A stretch of DNA of 64,000 nucleotides. Source: DATGPD01 sp031423015. GTDB lineage: Bacteria > Planctomycetota > UBA1135 > UBA2386. The stretch lies in contig JANPER010000122.1 in NCBI GenBank assembly GCA_031423015.1, forward strand, positions 62,001 through 126,000, in the 5' to 3' direction. The position numbers and the translations under genes are program-made. Below, piece by piece: positions 52,354-61,965 of this stretch (the first letter of the stretch is position 1; each line of letters begins with the position of its first letter). Below the pieces are notes generated by a model. It saw only the letters and a program-made list of their open reading frames with translations. It had not been told where the DNA came from and did not search any database.

Positions 52354-55071
52354 ATGGACCTCTATCTCGAGCATCCCGCGTATCTGTGGATCTTGGCTGC
52401 AGCGATTCCCTTGCTCGCCTGGGCCGCGCTCAAGAGCTACGCGATCGCGCCGCGCTGGAAGCGGATCACCTCGTTCGCCCTTCGCGTGATCGGCGTTGCG
52501 TTCGTGTTGCTCGCCGTTGCGCGGCCGGTGTGGCGCCTGCAGAAACCAGATCAGACGGTGGCGTTCGCGATCGACGTGTCCGACAGCCTCGACAAGGAGT
52601 CGTTGCAGAGCGCGGCGGATCACGTGGTGGCCGCGACCAAAGAACTCGCGGCGCATCAGCGCGCCGCGGTGCTGGTGTTCGCTGGCCGGCCCAAGGTGGT
52701 GCGGCCATTGCAGCGTGATTCCGTCGCGTTCGCGGCAGCGACCGATGACACCCTGGGCCTGCGCGAGATGGTGCTGCACCGCTTCGTCAAGGACGAGGTC
52801 AAGGCCGAGATCCTCAACCTGGAGCGCAACCTCACCGGCGACGACGCGCAGGCACGCCTCGACAAGATCAAACAGCGCTTGGCGAAGATCGAGGCGTTCG
52901 AAGCCGAGGTGGTGGCCGGCGAGACCGACGTGCGCGAGGCCTTGCGTCTGGCGCGCAGCCTTCTCCCCGAGGACAGTCGGCGCCGGGTCGTGCTGTTCTC
53001 TGACGGCAACTGGACCCGCAACGACCCCGAGGCGGAGCTGGAGTTCACCGCCCGCGCAGGCGTGATCGTCGACACCGTCGCGCTCGACCGACAAAAGCCG
53101 AACGAGGTCGTCGCCGAGCGCTTGCTGGTGCCGGGCCAGGTGAAGGTGCGCGAGCCGGTGGAGCTAGAACTGCAAGTCAGCTCGGCCGACAAGCGCGAGG
53201 TTGAGTTCAGGCTGTACCGCGACCAGTTCCTCCTGCTGACCGACAAACTCGCGCTCGAGAAGGGGCGCAACACGGTGCGCATCCCCAAGCAGGAACTCGA
53301 CGAGGGCTTCCACGAGTTCGCGGTGCGCATCGACGCCAAAGACGACCCGACGCCGGAGAACAACGTGGCGCGGGCAGTCGTGGTGGTCGAAGGCCGGCCC
53401 AAGGTGCTGCTGATCGAGGCCAACGAGCCCGACGCGCGCTACCTCGAGCAGGCGCTGCGCGACGAGCAGATCAACGTCGAGGTGCGGCCCGCGGTCGGCT
53501 TCCCCGACAACCTCAACGACCTGCTGTCGTTCGACGTGCTGATCATCTCCGACGTGCCCGCGACATCGCTGGTAACCAGCCAGCTGGCGTTGGTGAAGCA
53601 CTACGTCAAGGACTACGGCGGCGGCTTGGTGATGCTCGGCGGCGAGAAGTCGTTCGGGCTCGGCGGCTACTACCGAACGCCGGTCGAAGACGCGCTGCCG
53701 GTGCGCATGCCGATCAAGAAGACGATCGAGAAGCCGAACCTCGCGTTGGTGCTCGTGGTAGACCGCTCGGGGTCGATGGCCGGCGAGAAGCTCGCGCTCG
53801 CCAAGGAGGCGGCGATCGCCTCGGTCGAGGTGCTCAAGAACAAGGACCAGATCGGCGTCGTGGTGTTCGACTCGGCCCCTGACTGGGTCGTCGAGCTGCA
53901 ACCGGCCACCAACCGCGAAGAGATCATCACCAACATCTCGCGCGTCACCGAGGGCGGCGGCACGTTCATCTACTGCGGGCTGTATCAGGCGTGGGAAGCC
54001 CTCAACGGCAGCACCGCCAAGCTCAAGCACTGCATCGTGCTGACCGATGGGCACACCGAGGGTTCGCGCGAGGAACACCTCGACTTGGTCGCCCGCATGG
54101 CGGCTGAGGGCATGACGGTGAGCACCGTAGGCATCGGCGACGCCGACCAGCCGCTGCTCACCGCGCTCGCCGAGATGGGCAACGGCGAGGCCTACTTCAC
54201 CAACGACTTCGGCTCGATCCCGCAGATCTTCACCAAGGAGACGTTGCGCGCGAGCAAGAGCATGTTGGTCGAAGAGCCGTTCGTGCCGTCGCTGACGCCC
54301 GCCGGCAAGGACGACCCAATCTTGCGCGGCGTCGAGCTGGCGAGCGCGCCGCTGTTGATGGGTTACATCGCGACGACGCCAAAGGAACTCGCGAAGGTCG
54401 TGCTGGTGTCCGACTACGGCGATCCGGTGCTCGCCCACTGGAACTACGGCCTCGGCCGCTCAGTGGCGTTCACCTCCGATGCCAAGACACGGTGGGGCGC
54501 TGATTGGGTGTCGTGGCCAAACTTCGGCAAGTTCTGGGCGCAGGTCGTGCGCTCGGTGATGTCGACGGGCACGACGTCGATCCTGCAACAGACGGCCGAC
54601 ATCCGCATCGACAAGGGCGAAGTCGAAGTCGCCATCGACACGCGCGACCGGGAGGGTTACTTCCGCGACGAGGTCAAGCCCGAGGTCGCGCTGGTCGACG
54701 CCTCGGGTCAGGCCCGTCGCCTGCCAACCGAGCACGCCGCACCCGGCCTCTACCGCGCACGCTTTCCCATCGAGACCTACGGTGACTTCGTGCGCATGCG
54801 CGTGGAGAGCCGCCTCAACGACCAGCTCGTCGGCTTGAAGAACTACGCCGTCGTCGAGTCGTACGCGCCCGAGTACCGCGCGGCGTCTGCCGACCGGGCG
54901 TTCCTCGATCACGTGGCGAAGACCACCAAGGGCCACACGGCGGCCGCCGCCGACCAAGCGTTCGTGTTCGACGGCGAACCGGCGCGCGGCCTGCGCGATC
55001 TGTGGCGGCTGTGCGCGCTGCTGGCAGCGCTGCTGCTGCCGTTGGACATCGCGTTGCGGCGACTGGGCTGA
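52354..55071 (+). CDS. Large membrane protein with two VWA domains and a glutamine amidotransferase-like domain
   Basis: About 905 residues from the ATG at 52354; a GTG at 52348 overlaps the previous stop and is an alternative. Two N-terminal helices (YLWILAAAIPLLAWAALK and FALRVIGVAFVLLAVARPVW) lead to VWA 1, with an intact site FAIDVSDSLDKES. An Ig-like beta region (about 260-340) follows. Next is a class I glutamine amidotransferase-like domain without a catalytic Cys (PKVLLIEANEPDARYLEQAL ... GGGLVMLGGEKSFGLGGYYR). VWA 2 has intact site LVVDRSGSMAGEK (about 470). A C-terminal helix (LWRLCALLAALLLPLDIALR) ends the protein. This layout is common in Planctomycetota next to MoxR/DUF58. It closes the operon. 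Confidence 0.87.
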   Translation: MDLYLEHPAYLWILAAAIPLLAWAALKSYAIAPRWKRITSFALRVIGVAFVLLAVARPVWRLQKPDQTVAFAIDVSDSLDKESLQSAADHVVAATKELAAHQRAAVLVFAGRPKVVRPLQRDSVAFAAATDDTLGLREMVLHRFVKDEVKAEILNLERNLTGDDAQARLDKIKQRLAKIEAFEAEVVAGETDVREALRLARSLLPEDSRRRVVLFSDGNWTRNDPEAELEFTARAGVIVDTVALDRQKPNEVVAERLLVPGQVKVREPVELELQVSSADKREVEFRLYRDQFLLLTDKLALEKGRNTVRIPKQELDEGFHEFAVRIDAKDDPTPENNVARAVVVVEGRPKVLLIEANEPDARYLEQALRDEQINVEVRPAVGFPDNLNDLLSFDVLIISDVPATSLVTSQLALVKHYVKDYGGGLVMLGGEKSFGLGGYYRTPVEDALPVRMPIKKTIEKPNLALVLVVDRSGSMAGEKLALAKEAAIASVEVLKNKDQIGVVVFDSAPDWVVELQPATNREEIITNISRVTEGGGTFIYCGLYQAWEALNGSTAKLKHCIVLTDGHTEGSREEHLDLVARMAAEGMTVSTVGIGDADQPLLTALAEMGNGEAYFTNDFGSIPQIFTKETLRASKSMLVEEPFVPSLTPAGKDDPILRGVELASAPLLMGYIATTPKELAKVVLVSDYGDPVLAHWNYGLGRSVAFTSDAKTRWGADWVSWPNFGKFWAQVVRSVMSTGTTSILQQTADIRIDKGEVEVAIDTRDREGYFRDEVKPEVALVDASGQARRLPTEHAAPGLYRARFPIETYGDFVRMRVESRLNDQLVGLKNYAVVESYAPEYRAASADRAFLDHVAKTTKGHTAAAADQAFVFDGEPARGLRDLWRLCALLAALLLPLDIALRRLG

Positions 55072-55090
55072 GTGGGTCGGCCGTCAGCAA

Positions 55091-55477
55091 CTACCAAACG
55101 CGGCTTACGCCGTACGCATCGAAGAGCCGCTCGTTGCTCACGATCTGTAGACCCTCGACCCGCGCTTGGGCCACCAGCATGCGATCGAACGGATCGCGGT
55201 GCACGAGGGGCAGACTGCCTGCTTCGCGGGCGTGTGCGAGACTGATCGAAAGCGGCGACATGTCGTCCAACTGCATGGTCTTCTCCGCGTCCAACAGCAG
55301 CACGCGTGCTTCTTCCCAACCCTTGGCGTGCGCCTTGACGGCCAGCTCCCACACCGTGGCGGCGCTGACCGAGACGGTGTGATTGCGGTTCTCGATAGCG
55401 GCGCGGGCCTTGGTCGATAGGCGCTTGCGGTCGGCGCGCCACCAGTAGTAGGTGTGTGTGTCCAGGAGCAGCTGCAC
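55091..55477 (-). CDS. VapC-like PIN-domain toxin
   Basis: A 128-residue PIN ribonuclease. The acidic metal-site residues are visible: Asp in LLLDTHTYYWW (residue 6), Glu in TVWELAVKA (about 45), and Asp residues in HRDPFDRMLVAQARVEGL (about 95-112) and IVSNERLFDAYGV. GTG at 55477 gives the family length; the frame is open further upstream but overlaps the antitoxin. Such toxins cleave RNA, often tRNA. The start lies 1 bp after the antitoxin stop, so translation is coupled. It is convergent with the VWA operon. Confidence 0.9.
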   Translation of the reverse strand: MQLLLDTHTYYWWRADRKRLSTKARAAIENRNHTVSVSAATVWELAVKAHAKGWEEARVLLLDAEKTMQLDDMSPLSISLAHAREAGSLPLVHRDPFDRMLVAQARVEGLQIVSNERLFDAYGVSRVW

Positions 55478-55478
55478 G

Positions 55479-55724
55479 TCAGAGTCCCCAGTCTTTGACG
55501 TCGGCGTCACTCATGGGCGCGAAGAAGGCATCAGGCAGGGCGACGCGACCCTCGAGATCGCCACCGACGCGCTTGGCGCCAGGCGCGACCTTGGCCAATG
55601 GGACCAAGCGAACGAGAGGCGTCTCGTTCTTGGCGATGACAACCTCTTTGCCTTGCAGCGCGGAGTTCACGAGCTGAGTCAGGTGAGTCTTGGCATAGGC
55701 CATTTTGTACTTGGTCATGACCAT
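55479..55724 (-). CDS. Phd/YefM-type antitoxin
   Basis: An 81-residue (or 79 from the second ATG at 55718) antitoxin of the prevent-host-death family: MAYAKTHLTQLVNSALQGKE forms the DNA-binding N-terminal fold, and VVIAKNETPLVRLVPL is the conserved strand. The flexible C-terminus ends in FFAPMSDADVKDWGL, which would bind the PIN toxin. It precedes the toxin gene by 1 bp on the minus strand, the standard order. Confidence 0.9.
   Translation of the reverse strand: MVMTKYKMAYAKTHLTQLVNSALQGKEVVIAKNETPLVRLVPLAKVAPGAKRVGGDLEGRVALPDAFFAPMSDADVKDWGL
55713..55722. promoter_or_regulatory. Candidate operator over the antitoxin start
   Basis: A perfect 10-bp palindrome ggtcatgacc overlaps the antitoxin start codons, and a further half site aggtcatg lies at 55731-55738. 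Phd-type proteins repress their own promoters through short palindromes near the start, so this is a plausible binding site. Confidence 0.4.
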
Positions 55725-55766
55725 GAGAGTAGGTCATGTGGTCGTACAGAGCAAGGTTAGCGCTAG

Positions 55767-56480
55767 ATGCCGGTCGACCACTGGCTTCCATTGGGTTCGT
55801 CCACTCGGCGCATTACCGTGTCTGGTGTGGTCGCGGCGCCCGTCCCCATCTTGTTCCAAGACGACGCCGTGCTCGTCGTCGATAAGCCCATCGGTGTGCT
55901 GGTCGTCCCGGCGCCGGGGCATCGCGGACCCACCGTCGTAGACCTGGTTTCCGACCAGCTCGGCACCCGCGTGCACGCCGTGCATCGGCTCGACGAGGAG
56001 ACCAGCGGTGTGTTGGTGTTGGCATGCAACGAGACCAGCAAACGCTGGCTGGAGGACGTGTTCAAGGAACACCGAGCAACCCGCACCTACCTGGCACTTG
56101 TGGAACACACGCTGTCGCCGCCCGCCGGGCGCATCGAGTCGCGGCTGCGCGAGATGACGGGCGGCATGGTGCAGACCGTGACCAAACCGCCGGGCGACCT
56201 CGCGATCACCGACTACCGGGTGCTCGCGCGCCGCGGCAAGCAGACCCTGGTCGAGTGCCAACTGCAGACCGGGCGTCGCAATCAGATTCGCGTGCACATG
56301 CGCGACCTAGGCTGCCCGGTGTGCGGCGATCGCAAGTACGGGTGGCGCACGCGCGGCGCGACGTTCGATCGCGTGATGCTGCATGCTGAACGCATCGAAC
56401 TGCCGCGCGCCGATGGACGACCGACAGTGAACGTGCAGGTCGACGCGCGCGAGGTCGCGCTACGACGCAATGCGCCGTAG
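55767..56480 (+). CDS. RluA-family pseudouridine synthase
   Basis: A 237-residue synthase of the RluA family without an S4 domain. The start of the fold is ILFQDDAVLVVDKPIGVLVV, and the catalytic motif HRLDEETSGVLVLACN (about residue 72) has the active Asp in HRLDxxTSG. LVECQLQTGRRNQIRVHMRD (about 170-189) is the second conserved block. The target may be a position in 23S rRNA or tRNA. The ATG at 55767 was used; GTG at 55824 would remove a non-conserved leader of 19 residues. It is divergent from the VapBC genes by 42 bp. Confidence 0.88.
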   Translation: MPVDHWLPLGSSTRRITVSGVVAAPVPILFQDDAVLVVDKPIGVLVVPAPGHRGPTVVDLVSDQLGTRVHAVHRLDEETSGVLVLACNETSKRWLEDVFKEHRATRTYLALVEHTLSPPAGRIESRLREMTGGMVQTVTKPPGDLAITDYRVLARRGKQTLVECQLQTGRRNQIRVHMRDLGCPVCGDRKYGWRTRGATFDRVMLHAERIELPRADGRPTVNVQVDAREVALRRNAP

Positions 56481-56503
56481 TTCGCTCGACGGCTCGACGC
56501 GCG

Positions 56504-57592
56504 TCAACGCGCGGCGAGCAAGGCCTCGACCTTGTTCTTCTCGTTCGGAGTCAGCCCGGCGCGCAGGGCCTTCTCCCACAGCGTACGCGCCGCGTCGAGC
56601 GCGCCGCGCTCGGCCAGCAGCGCTGCGAGGTTGAGCAGGCTTGGCGCATGCGTAGCCTGGCGACGGAGCGCCTCGCCATAGGCAGCCTCGGCGCCGGACA
56701 CGTCGCCGACGGCCTCGAGCACCACTCCCTCACCGTGCGCCGACTCCGGCTGGCCAACATGCAGACGACTCGCGACGCGATACAGCTCGAGGGCGGTACG
56801 CAAGTCGGCGTCGTTCGCCTTCTTGCCAGCCAGCTCCCACAAGCGAAACCGTGCTTGCGCCTCGCCAAGGGCGCCTTGCACGTCGGTGGGCGCCAAGCCG
56901 CGGTGGCGCTGAAACAACTCGGCCACGTTCCGCCATGCAGCTGGTTTGGCGGCCTCATCACTCAGGCGCTCGGCCACCACCGCTTCGCAGCACGCCAAGC
57001 GATACAGCGACTCGGCGTCTTCGGGTTGCTCGGCCAGCAGTCTGGCCAGATACGGCCGCGCGCGGCGCTCTTCACTGGCTTCGTAGGCCACCATGCCGGC
57101 CAAGCGCAGCGCTGCCACATGCTTGGGTTGTCGTAGCAACACGCGCTCCAGCACGTCGAGCGCGGCGCGGCCATGGCCTTCGGCGACGTAGAAGCGCGTC
57201 AGTGCCAAGGCCACATCGGCGGCGTCGGGCGCCAGCGCGTTGGCGCGCAACAGCTCGCCCTCGGCGCGGCGCCAGGCCGAAAGCATCGGTGGGTTCTCGG
57301 CCTGCGCCGCGTGCATCGACAGCACGCCGTTGGCCGCGTGCGCGTGCGGCTGACGCGGGTCGAGCGAGAGCGCCGCGTCGGCCTGGTCGCGCGCCTGCGC
57401 AAACTCCCCGTTCGTCGCGGCCGCCAGCGCGCTCGCGCCAAGCGTCTGCGCCTGCGCCTGCGCCCGGGTTGGCTCGTCGAGGTTCGCCGCCGGGGGAAGG
57501 TCCTGGGCCAAGTTGCGCGGCTCGACCGAACTCGACGAGCAGCTGGATGCCCATCCAGCCCACGCACACACGACTACGAGGACGCGCCGCAT
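56504..57592 (-). CDS. TPR-repeat lipoprotein
   Basis: A 362-residue protein with a lipoprotein-type signal (MRRVLVVVCAWAGWASSC). Tetratricopeptide repeats follow, for example GEFAQARDQADAALSLDPRQ, HGRAALDVLERVLLRQPKHV, YEASEERRARPYLARLLAEQ and GALDAARTLWEKALRAGLTP. TPR proteins serve as protein-binding scaffolds; no enzyme part is present. It would sit on a membrane outside the cytoplasm. It is convergent with the RluA-type gene, 24 bp away. Confidence 0.85.
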   Translation of the reverse strand: MRRVLVVVCAWAGWASSCSSSSVEPRNLAQDLPPAANLDEPTRAQAQAQTLGASALAAATNGEFAQARDQADAALSLDPRQPHAHAANGVLSMHAAQAENPPMLSAWRRAEGELLRANALAPDAADVALALTRFYVAEGHGRAALDVLERVLLRQPKHVAALRLAGMVAYEASEERRARPYLARLLAEQPEDAESLYRLACCEAVVAERLSDEAAKPAAWRNVAELFQRHRGLAPTDVQGALGEAQARFRLWELAGKKANDADLRTALELYRVASRLHVGQPESAHGEGVVLEAVGDVSGAEAAYGEALRRQATHAPSLLNLAALLAERGALDAARTLWEKALRAGLTPNEKNKVEALLAAR

Positions 57593-57762
57593 GTTCTCAC
57601 GCTACTCCGAACCACGCCGCCTTCGTAACGTCGCGCTCAACTTCGACCCACCGCCGGCGCAATCGCAATCCCAATTGGCGGCCGCTTGTCGAACTCGCCC
57701 CAACTCATGCGCATCGCGAGCGAGCGGTGAGAGCGGCGTGGCGCGCGCGCTACGCTTGGCGC

Positions 57763-58703
57763 ATGTCACGCATCGCCAGATCCGTCTCCTGGCTCATCGG
57801 CCGGACGCCCCTGGTGGCTCTGGCGCGCCTGTCGCCACCCGGCGGTGGCCGCCTGATCGGCAAGCTGGAGATGTTCAACCCGACCGGCAGCAACAAGGAC
57901 CGCGCCGTGCTGGAGATGATCCGCCATCGCGAACGCGCCGGCGCCCTGAAGACAGGCGGCACCATCGTCGAGGCCAGCGCGGGCGACATGGGATTGGCGC
58001 TGGCGATGGTGGCACGCGACCTCGGCTATCGCTTGGTGCTCACCATGCCGGAACGGCGCACTGGCACGAGCTGCACCCTGCTGCGCGCCCTCGGCGCCGA
58101 AGTCGTGTTCACCGACCGGGCGGCCGGCATGGCTGGGGCGATCGCCGAAGCCGAACGCCTGGCGACGCAAACGCCCGGGGCGGTCGCGTTGCAGCCGTTC
58201 ACCAACCGCGCCAACGCGCTGAGCCACGAGCAAACCGCGCGCGAGATCTGGGACGACACCGACGGCGAAGTGGCAGTGGTGGTGTGCCCAGTCGGCACCG
58301 GTGGCACCGCCGCTGGCTGCGTGGCGTTCTTTCGCCAAGTCGGCGCACCGGTAGCGGTGATTGGCGTCGAGCCGGCAAGCAGCCCGGTGCTGCGTGGCGG
58401 TGAGCCGGGGCCGCACAACCTGCCGGGCCTCGGCGCCGGCTTTGTGCCCGAGATCCTGCAGCCGCGTGACCTGAGCGAAATCATCGACGTCAGCGAGGCC
58501 GACGCCTTCGCCATGGTGCGGGCGCTGGCCGCGCAGGAAGCCATCCTCGGCGGCCCGGCGTCGGGCGCGGTCGTGGCGGCGGCACAGAAGGTGTGCGCGC
58601 GACCAGCATGGCACGGCAAACTAGTCGTCGCGATCTTGCCCGACCACGGCGAGCGCTACGAAGAACACCCTGCCTTCGCACAGGCCAACGAACGAGCCAC
58701 GAC

Positions 58704-58707
<4 letters not shown>
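57763..58707 (+). CDS. Cysteine synthase-like PLP enzyme with an altered substrate loop
   Basis: A 314-residue fold-type II PLP enzyme of the CysK/CysM family. The PLP-binding Lys is in FNPTGSNKDRAVLEMI, the phosphate loop is CPVGTGGTAAG, and GLGAGFVPEIL is the family's later motif. The substrate-binding loop TSGNTG of O-acetylserine sulfhydrylases reads ASAGDMG here (about residue 68), so the Asn that contacts the PLP ring is not conserved. The substrate may therefore differ from O-acetylserine. The ATG at 57763 is preferred; no upstream Met is credible. Its TGA overlaps the GTG of a MoxR gene by 4 bp, an uncommon pairing. Confidence 0.87.
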
Positions 58708-59711
<1,004 letters not shown>

Positions 59712-60006
59712 TGACAACGCGCTCTGGCGACCGGGCGAAGCGCCCCGCATGTCTGAGTGGGGTTTCGGCGAGGGGCATGGTGGCGCGGTGTTCTGCCGCG
59801 TTGTTCACTCTGTCGCAGTGACGCGCGAGAAAAATCAGCGCGCGAGGGAAAGGTTCGCGCGCTCGCACGTCTACAGGCATGCATGGGACGAGCGGTCCCG
59901 ACCACCCGGCTCTTGCAGGGAGAGCCGGAGTTTGATGAGAGGGCCGGTCGGGCCACTCCTTTCGCAGCGGCTGGGTGATCGAAAGGTCACCCGGCCGCTT
60001 TTTTTT
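59712..60006 (+). ncRNA. Candidate structured non-coding RNA or leader ahead of cyaY
   Basis: This 295-bp gene-free stretch between moxR and cyaY ends in a strong terminator. It contains several stable hairpins: agcgcgcga / tcgcgcgct (9 bp, about 59837-59863), gggac / gtccc (about 59885-59899), and cggctct / agagccg (about 59908-59928) enclosed by cccgacc / ggtcggg (about 59897-59952). It may be an independent small RNA, the 3' UTR of moxR, or an attenuator of cyaY. I could not match it to 6S, SRP, RNase P, tmRNA or a known riboswitch by eye. No ORF with a credible start is present. Confidence 0.4.
59967..60006 (+). terminator. Strong intrinsic terminator
   Basis: A 14-bp stem (gcggctgggtgatc with ggtcacccggccgc, G-U wobbles tolerated) closed by a gaaa tetraloop, followed directly by eight T residues (59999-60006). 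It is the only textbook Rho-independent terminator in the window. It stops rightward transcription 95 bp before the cyaY ATG. Confidence 0.9.
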
Positions 60007-60101
60007 GCCGGTGGGCTCACGCAGCTTGCAGTTTGTTCGGTCGCATCGTTGTGGCCGACGCCGAGGCAAGCGATACCAGGATCTCCCCGAGACCCCGGCA
60101 C

Positions 60102-60425
60102 ATGATTACCGACCACGAGTTCGCAAGAGCTTCCGACCTCTTGATGCAGTCGCTGTTCGCCAGCCTCCTGGAACTCGACCCCGACGAGATCGACTGCGAC
60201 CTCGCGATGGGCGTGCTGAGCATGCAGTTCGCCGACGGCAAGAAGTTCATCCTCAACCGGCAGAGCGCGGCGAATCAGATCTGGTTGGCGCACGGTGTCA
60301 CCGCCTACCACTTCGCGCAGGACGCCAAGACGGGCCAGTGGCTCGACACCAAGGGCAGAGGCGAGGTCAAGGGCGTGCTGGCCAAAGCGATCGGCGACAA
60401 GCTCGGGCGGCCGATCGCCTTGTAG
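60102..60425 (+). CDS. cyaY: Frataxin-like iron donor CyaY
   Basis: A 107-residue bacterial frataxin, which binds iron and modulates iron-sulfur cluster assembly by IscS. The fold is visible: N-terminal helix ITDHEFARASDLLMQSLFAS, first strands IDCDLAMGVLSMQFADGKKF, then the most diagnostic stretch FILNRQSAANQIWLA, HGVTAYHFAQDAKTGQWLDT, and a C-terminal helix VKGVLAKAIGDKLG. The ATG at 60102 gives the usual length (about 106). No isc or suf gene is adjacent. It follows the terminator at 59967-60006, so it needs its own promoter in the 95 bp between, or readthrough. Confidence 0.9.
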   Translation: MITDHEFARASDLLMQSLFASLLELDPDEIDCDLAMGVLSMQFADGKKFILNRQSAANQIWLAHGVTAYHFAQDAKTGQWLDTKGRGEVKGVLAKAIGDKLGRPIAL

Positions 60426-60443
60426 CGCGGGACGAGTCGCCCT

Positions 60444-61787
60444 TCAGCCGACCCTGACTTGGCGTTCGATCGGCACGCACGGGAACACCAGGTGGAACGC
60501 GGTCCCCCGCCCCGGCTCGGTCTCGACGTCAATGTGGCCGCCGCTCGTGCGCACGAAGCGATCGACGGCGACGAGGCCGAGGCCGGTGCCATCACCGCGC
60601 GCCTTGGTGGTGACGAACGGCGTGAACAGGCGCGTTCGAACCTGTTCAGCGATGCCCGGACCATCGTCGGCCACCGTGACTACAGCGGTTCCCCCGCCGC
60701 CGGCGCAAGCCTCGATGCGGATCGTACCGTGCCGCATCGCCTGCTTGGCGTTGAGCACCAAGTTCAGCAACGCGTCGCCGAGTTCTTCCGGCACCAGCGA
60801 CACGGGCAAGGCGCCCGCCGCGAACAAGGTCTCCAACCGGATCGACGGTGGCAGGAGCGGGCGCACACGGTCGGCGAAGGTTCGGCATTCCTCGGCCAAG
60901 TCGACCAACCGCTGCGCGTTCTCACCCGGGTGCGCCAGAGTCAACAACTGCTCGACGACGCCACTTGCGGCCTGCACGGCACCCTCGATCTCGTGCAGCC
61001 GCCGATCCTTCTCGCGCGCGTCGGCCAACAACCCCAGGGCGACGTGCCCCTGAATCAACTGAAACTTGTTGCGCAGCTGGTGAACCACCATGCCTGCCAT
61101 CTCGCCGATGGTCGCCACGCGCATGGCGTGCCGGAGCAAGCGTTCACGTTGGCGCAGCGCACGCAGGGTCTGCTCGATGCGCTCGCGCTGTTCGGTCTCG
61201 ACCGCGAACAAGCCCTGCATCGTGCGATGCAACAGCGCGCCGAGTAGACCGCCGCCCAGCAGGATGCCGACCACGGGGAGGGCGTAGCCGGAGGGCGAGA
61301 ACGCGGCCACCGACGGGGTTTGGAAGTGCGCGCACAGAGCCAAGCCCAGCGCCGCGATAGCCGCCATGGCAAGGCCAGGAACGGCACCAAAGGCAACTGC
61401 GGTGATCACCACCAGCATGGGCTGCAGGAACCAACCGGGCGATAGCACGCCCACCGGCATGACCTTGAGCAGCGCGAACACGAAGACACTCCACACGAAC
61501 CAACGGCTGCAGCGCAGGGTGCGTCCAGCGCGCGCGTGTGAGAGTGCCAGCAGGAGGAACGGCAGCGCGAACAAGCACGGGATCACCAGGGCTACCGGCT
61601 GCCGAGGAAACTCACCCTCGGTCCATGGCAGATAGGGCGCCGCGTCGAACGCCAGTACACCGTGCGCGCTGAGGGCGGCGAGGGGCCACGCCGCGGCACC
61701 GAGGGCGGCGCTTGCCGTGACGACACGGAACGAGCGCTGCAGGCTCTGAATCACCGGGACGGGGTGCGAGTCCGAAGAATGCGGCAT
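60444..61787 (-). CDS. Membrane histidine kinase
   Basis: A 447-residue sensor kinase from the ATG at 61787. About six membrane helices occupy residues 20-195 (e.g. VALVIPCLFALPFLLLALSH, MLVVITAVAFGAVPGLAMAA, YALPVVGILLGGGLLGALLH), suggesting sensing within the membrane. A short coiled linker leads to the phospho-acceptor His236 in MVVHQLRNKFQLIQGH. The ATP-binding part has the N box LGDALLNLVLNAKQAMRHG, G1 VADDGPGIAE, F box FTPFVTTKARGDGTGLGLVA and G3 PGRGTAFHLVF. No response regulator lies next to it, so it is an orphan kinase. It is convergent with cyaY, 18 bp apart. Confidence 0.92.
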   Translation of the reverse strand: MPHSSDSHPVPVIQSLQRSFRVVTASAALGAAAWPLAALSAHGVLAFDAAPYLPWTEGEFPRQPVALVIPCLFALPFLLLALSHARAGRTLRCSRWFVWSVFVFALLKVMPVGVLSPGWFLQPMLVVITAVAFGAVPGLAMAAIAALGLALCAHFQTPSVAAFSPSGYALPVVGILLGGGLLGALLHRTMQGLFAVETEQRERIEQTLRALRQRERLLRHAMRVATIGEMAGMVVHQLRNKFQLIQGHVALGLLADAREKDRRLHEIEGAVQAASGVVEQLLTLAHPGENAQRLVDLAEECRTFADRVRPLLPPSIRLETLFAAGALPVSLVPEELGDALLNLVLNAKQAMRHGTIRIEACAGGGGTAVVTVADDGPGIAEQVRTRLFTPFVTTKARGDGTGLGLVAVDRFVRTSGGHIDVETEPGRGTAFHLVFPCVPIERQVRVG

Positions 61788-61965
61788 CGACGACGACAGA
61801 TACGGTCGCACGGCATCATAGGCTCCGGTTGGCGCCAGCGTGCTGCGCGATTCGCCGTGCTCGACAGACTCCCTACGCCCTCGCGCCACGGAAAACCGCT
61901 GACCACACCATCGTGGCGGCGCCTATGGTGTCCCGTTGGATACCGGGCGCCGCGCGACGCGATCG

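Noticed and set aside
53164..54438. A 424-codon minus-strand frame inside the VWA gene
   Set aside because: Antisense of a protein with clear VWA motifs; no motif of its own.
59931..59940. A string resembling the start of 16S rRNA (agtttgatga)
   Set aside because: Only ten bases match; no other conserved 16S sequence follows, and the segment ends in a terminator 30 bp later.
60630..60650. A gttcgaac string reminiscent of a tRNA T-loop
   Set aside because: It lies in the catalytic domain of the histidine kinase and has no acceptor or anticodon stems around it. No tRNA gene was found anywhere in the window.
61788..61889. N-terminal extension of the histidine kinase to 61889
   Set aside because: The added residues are charged and non-conserved, with no ribosome binding site; the ATG at 61787 is a sufficient start.
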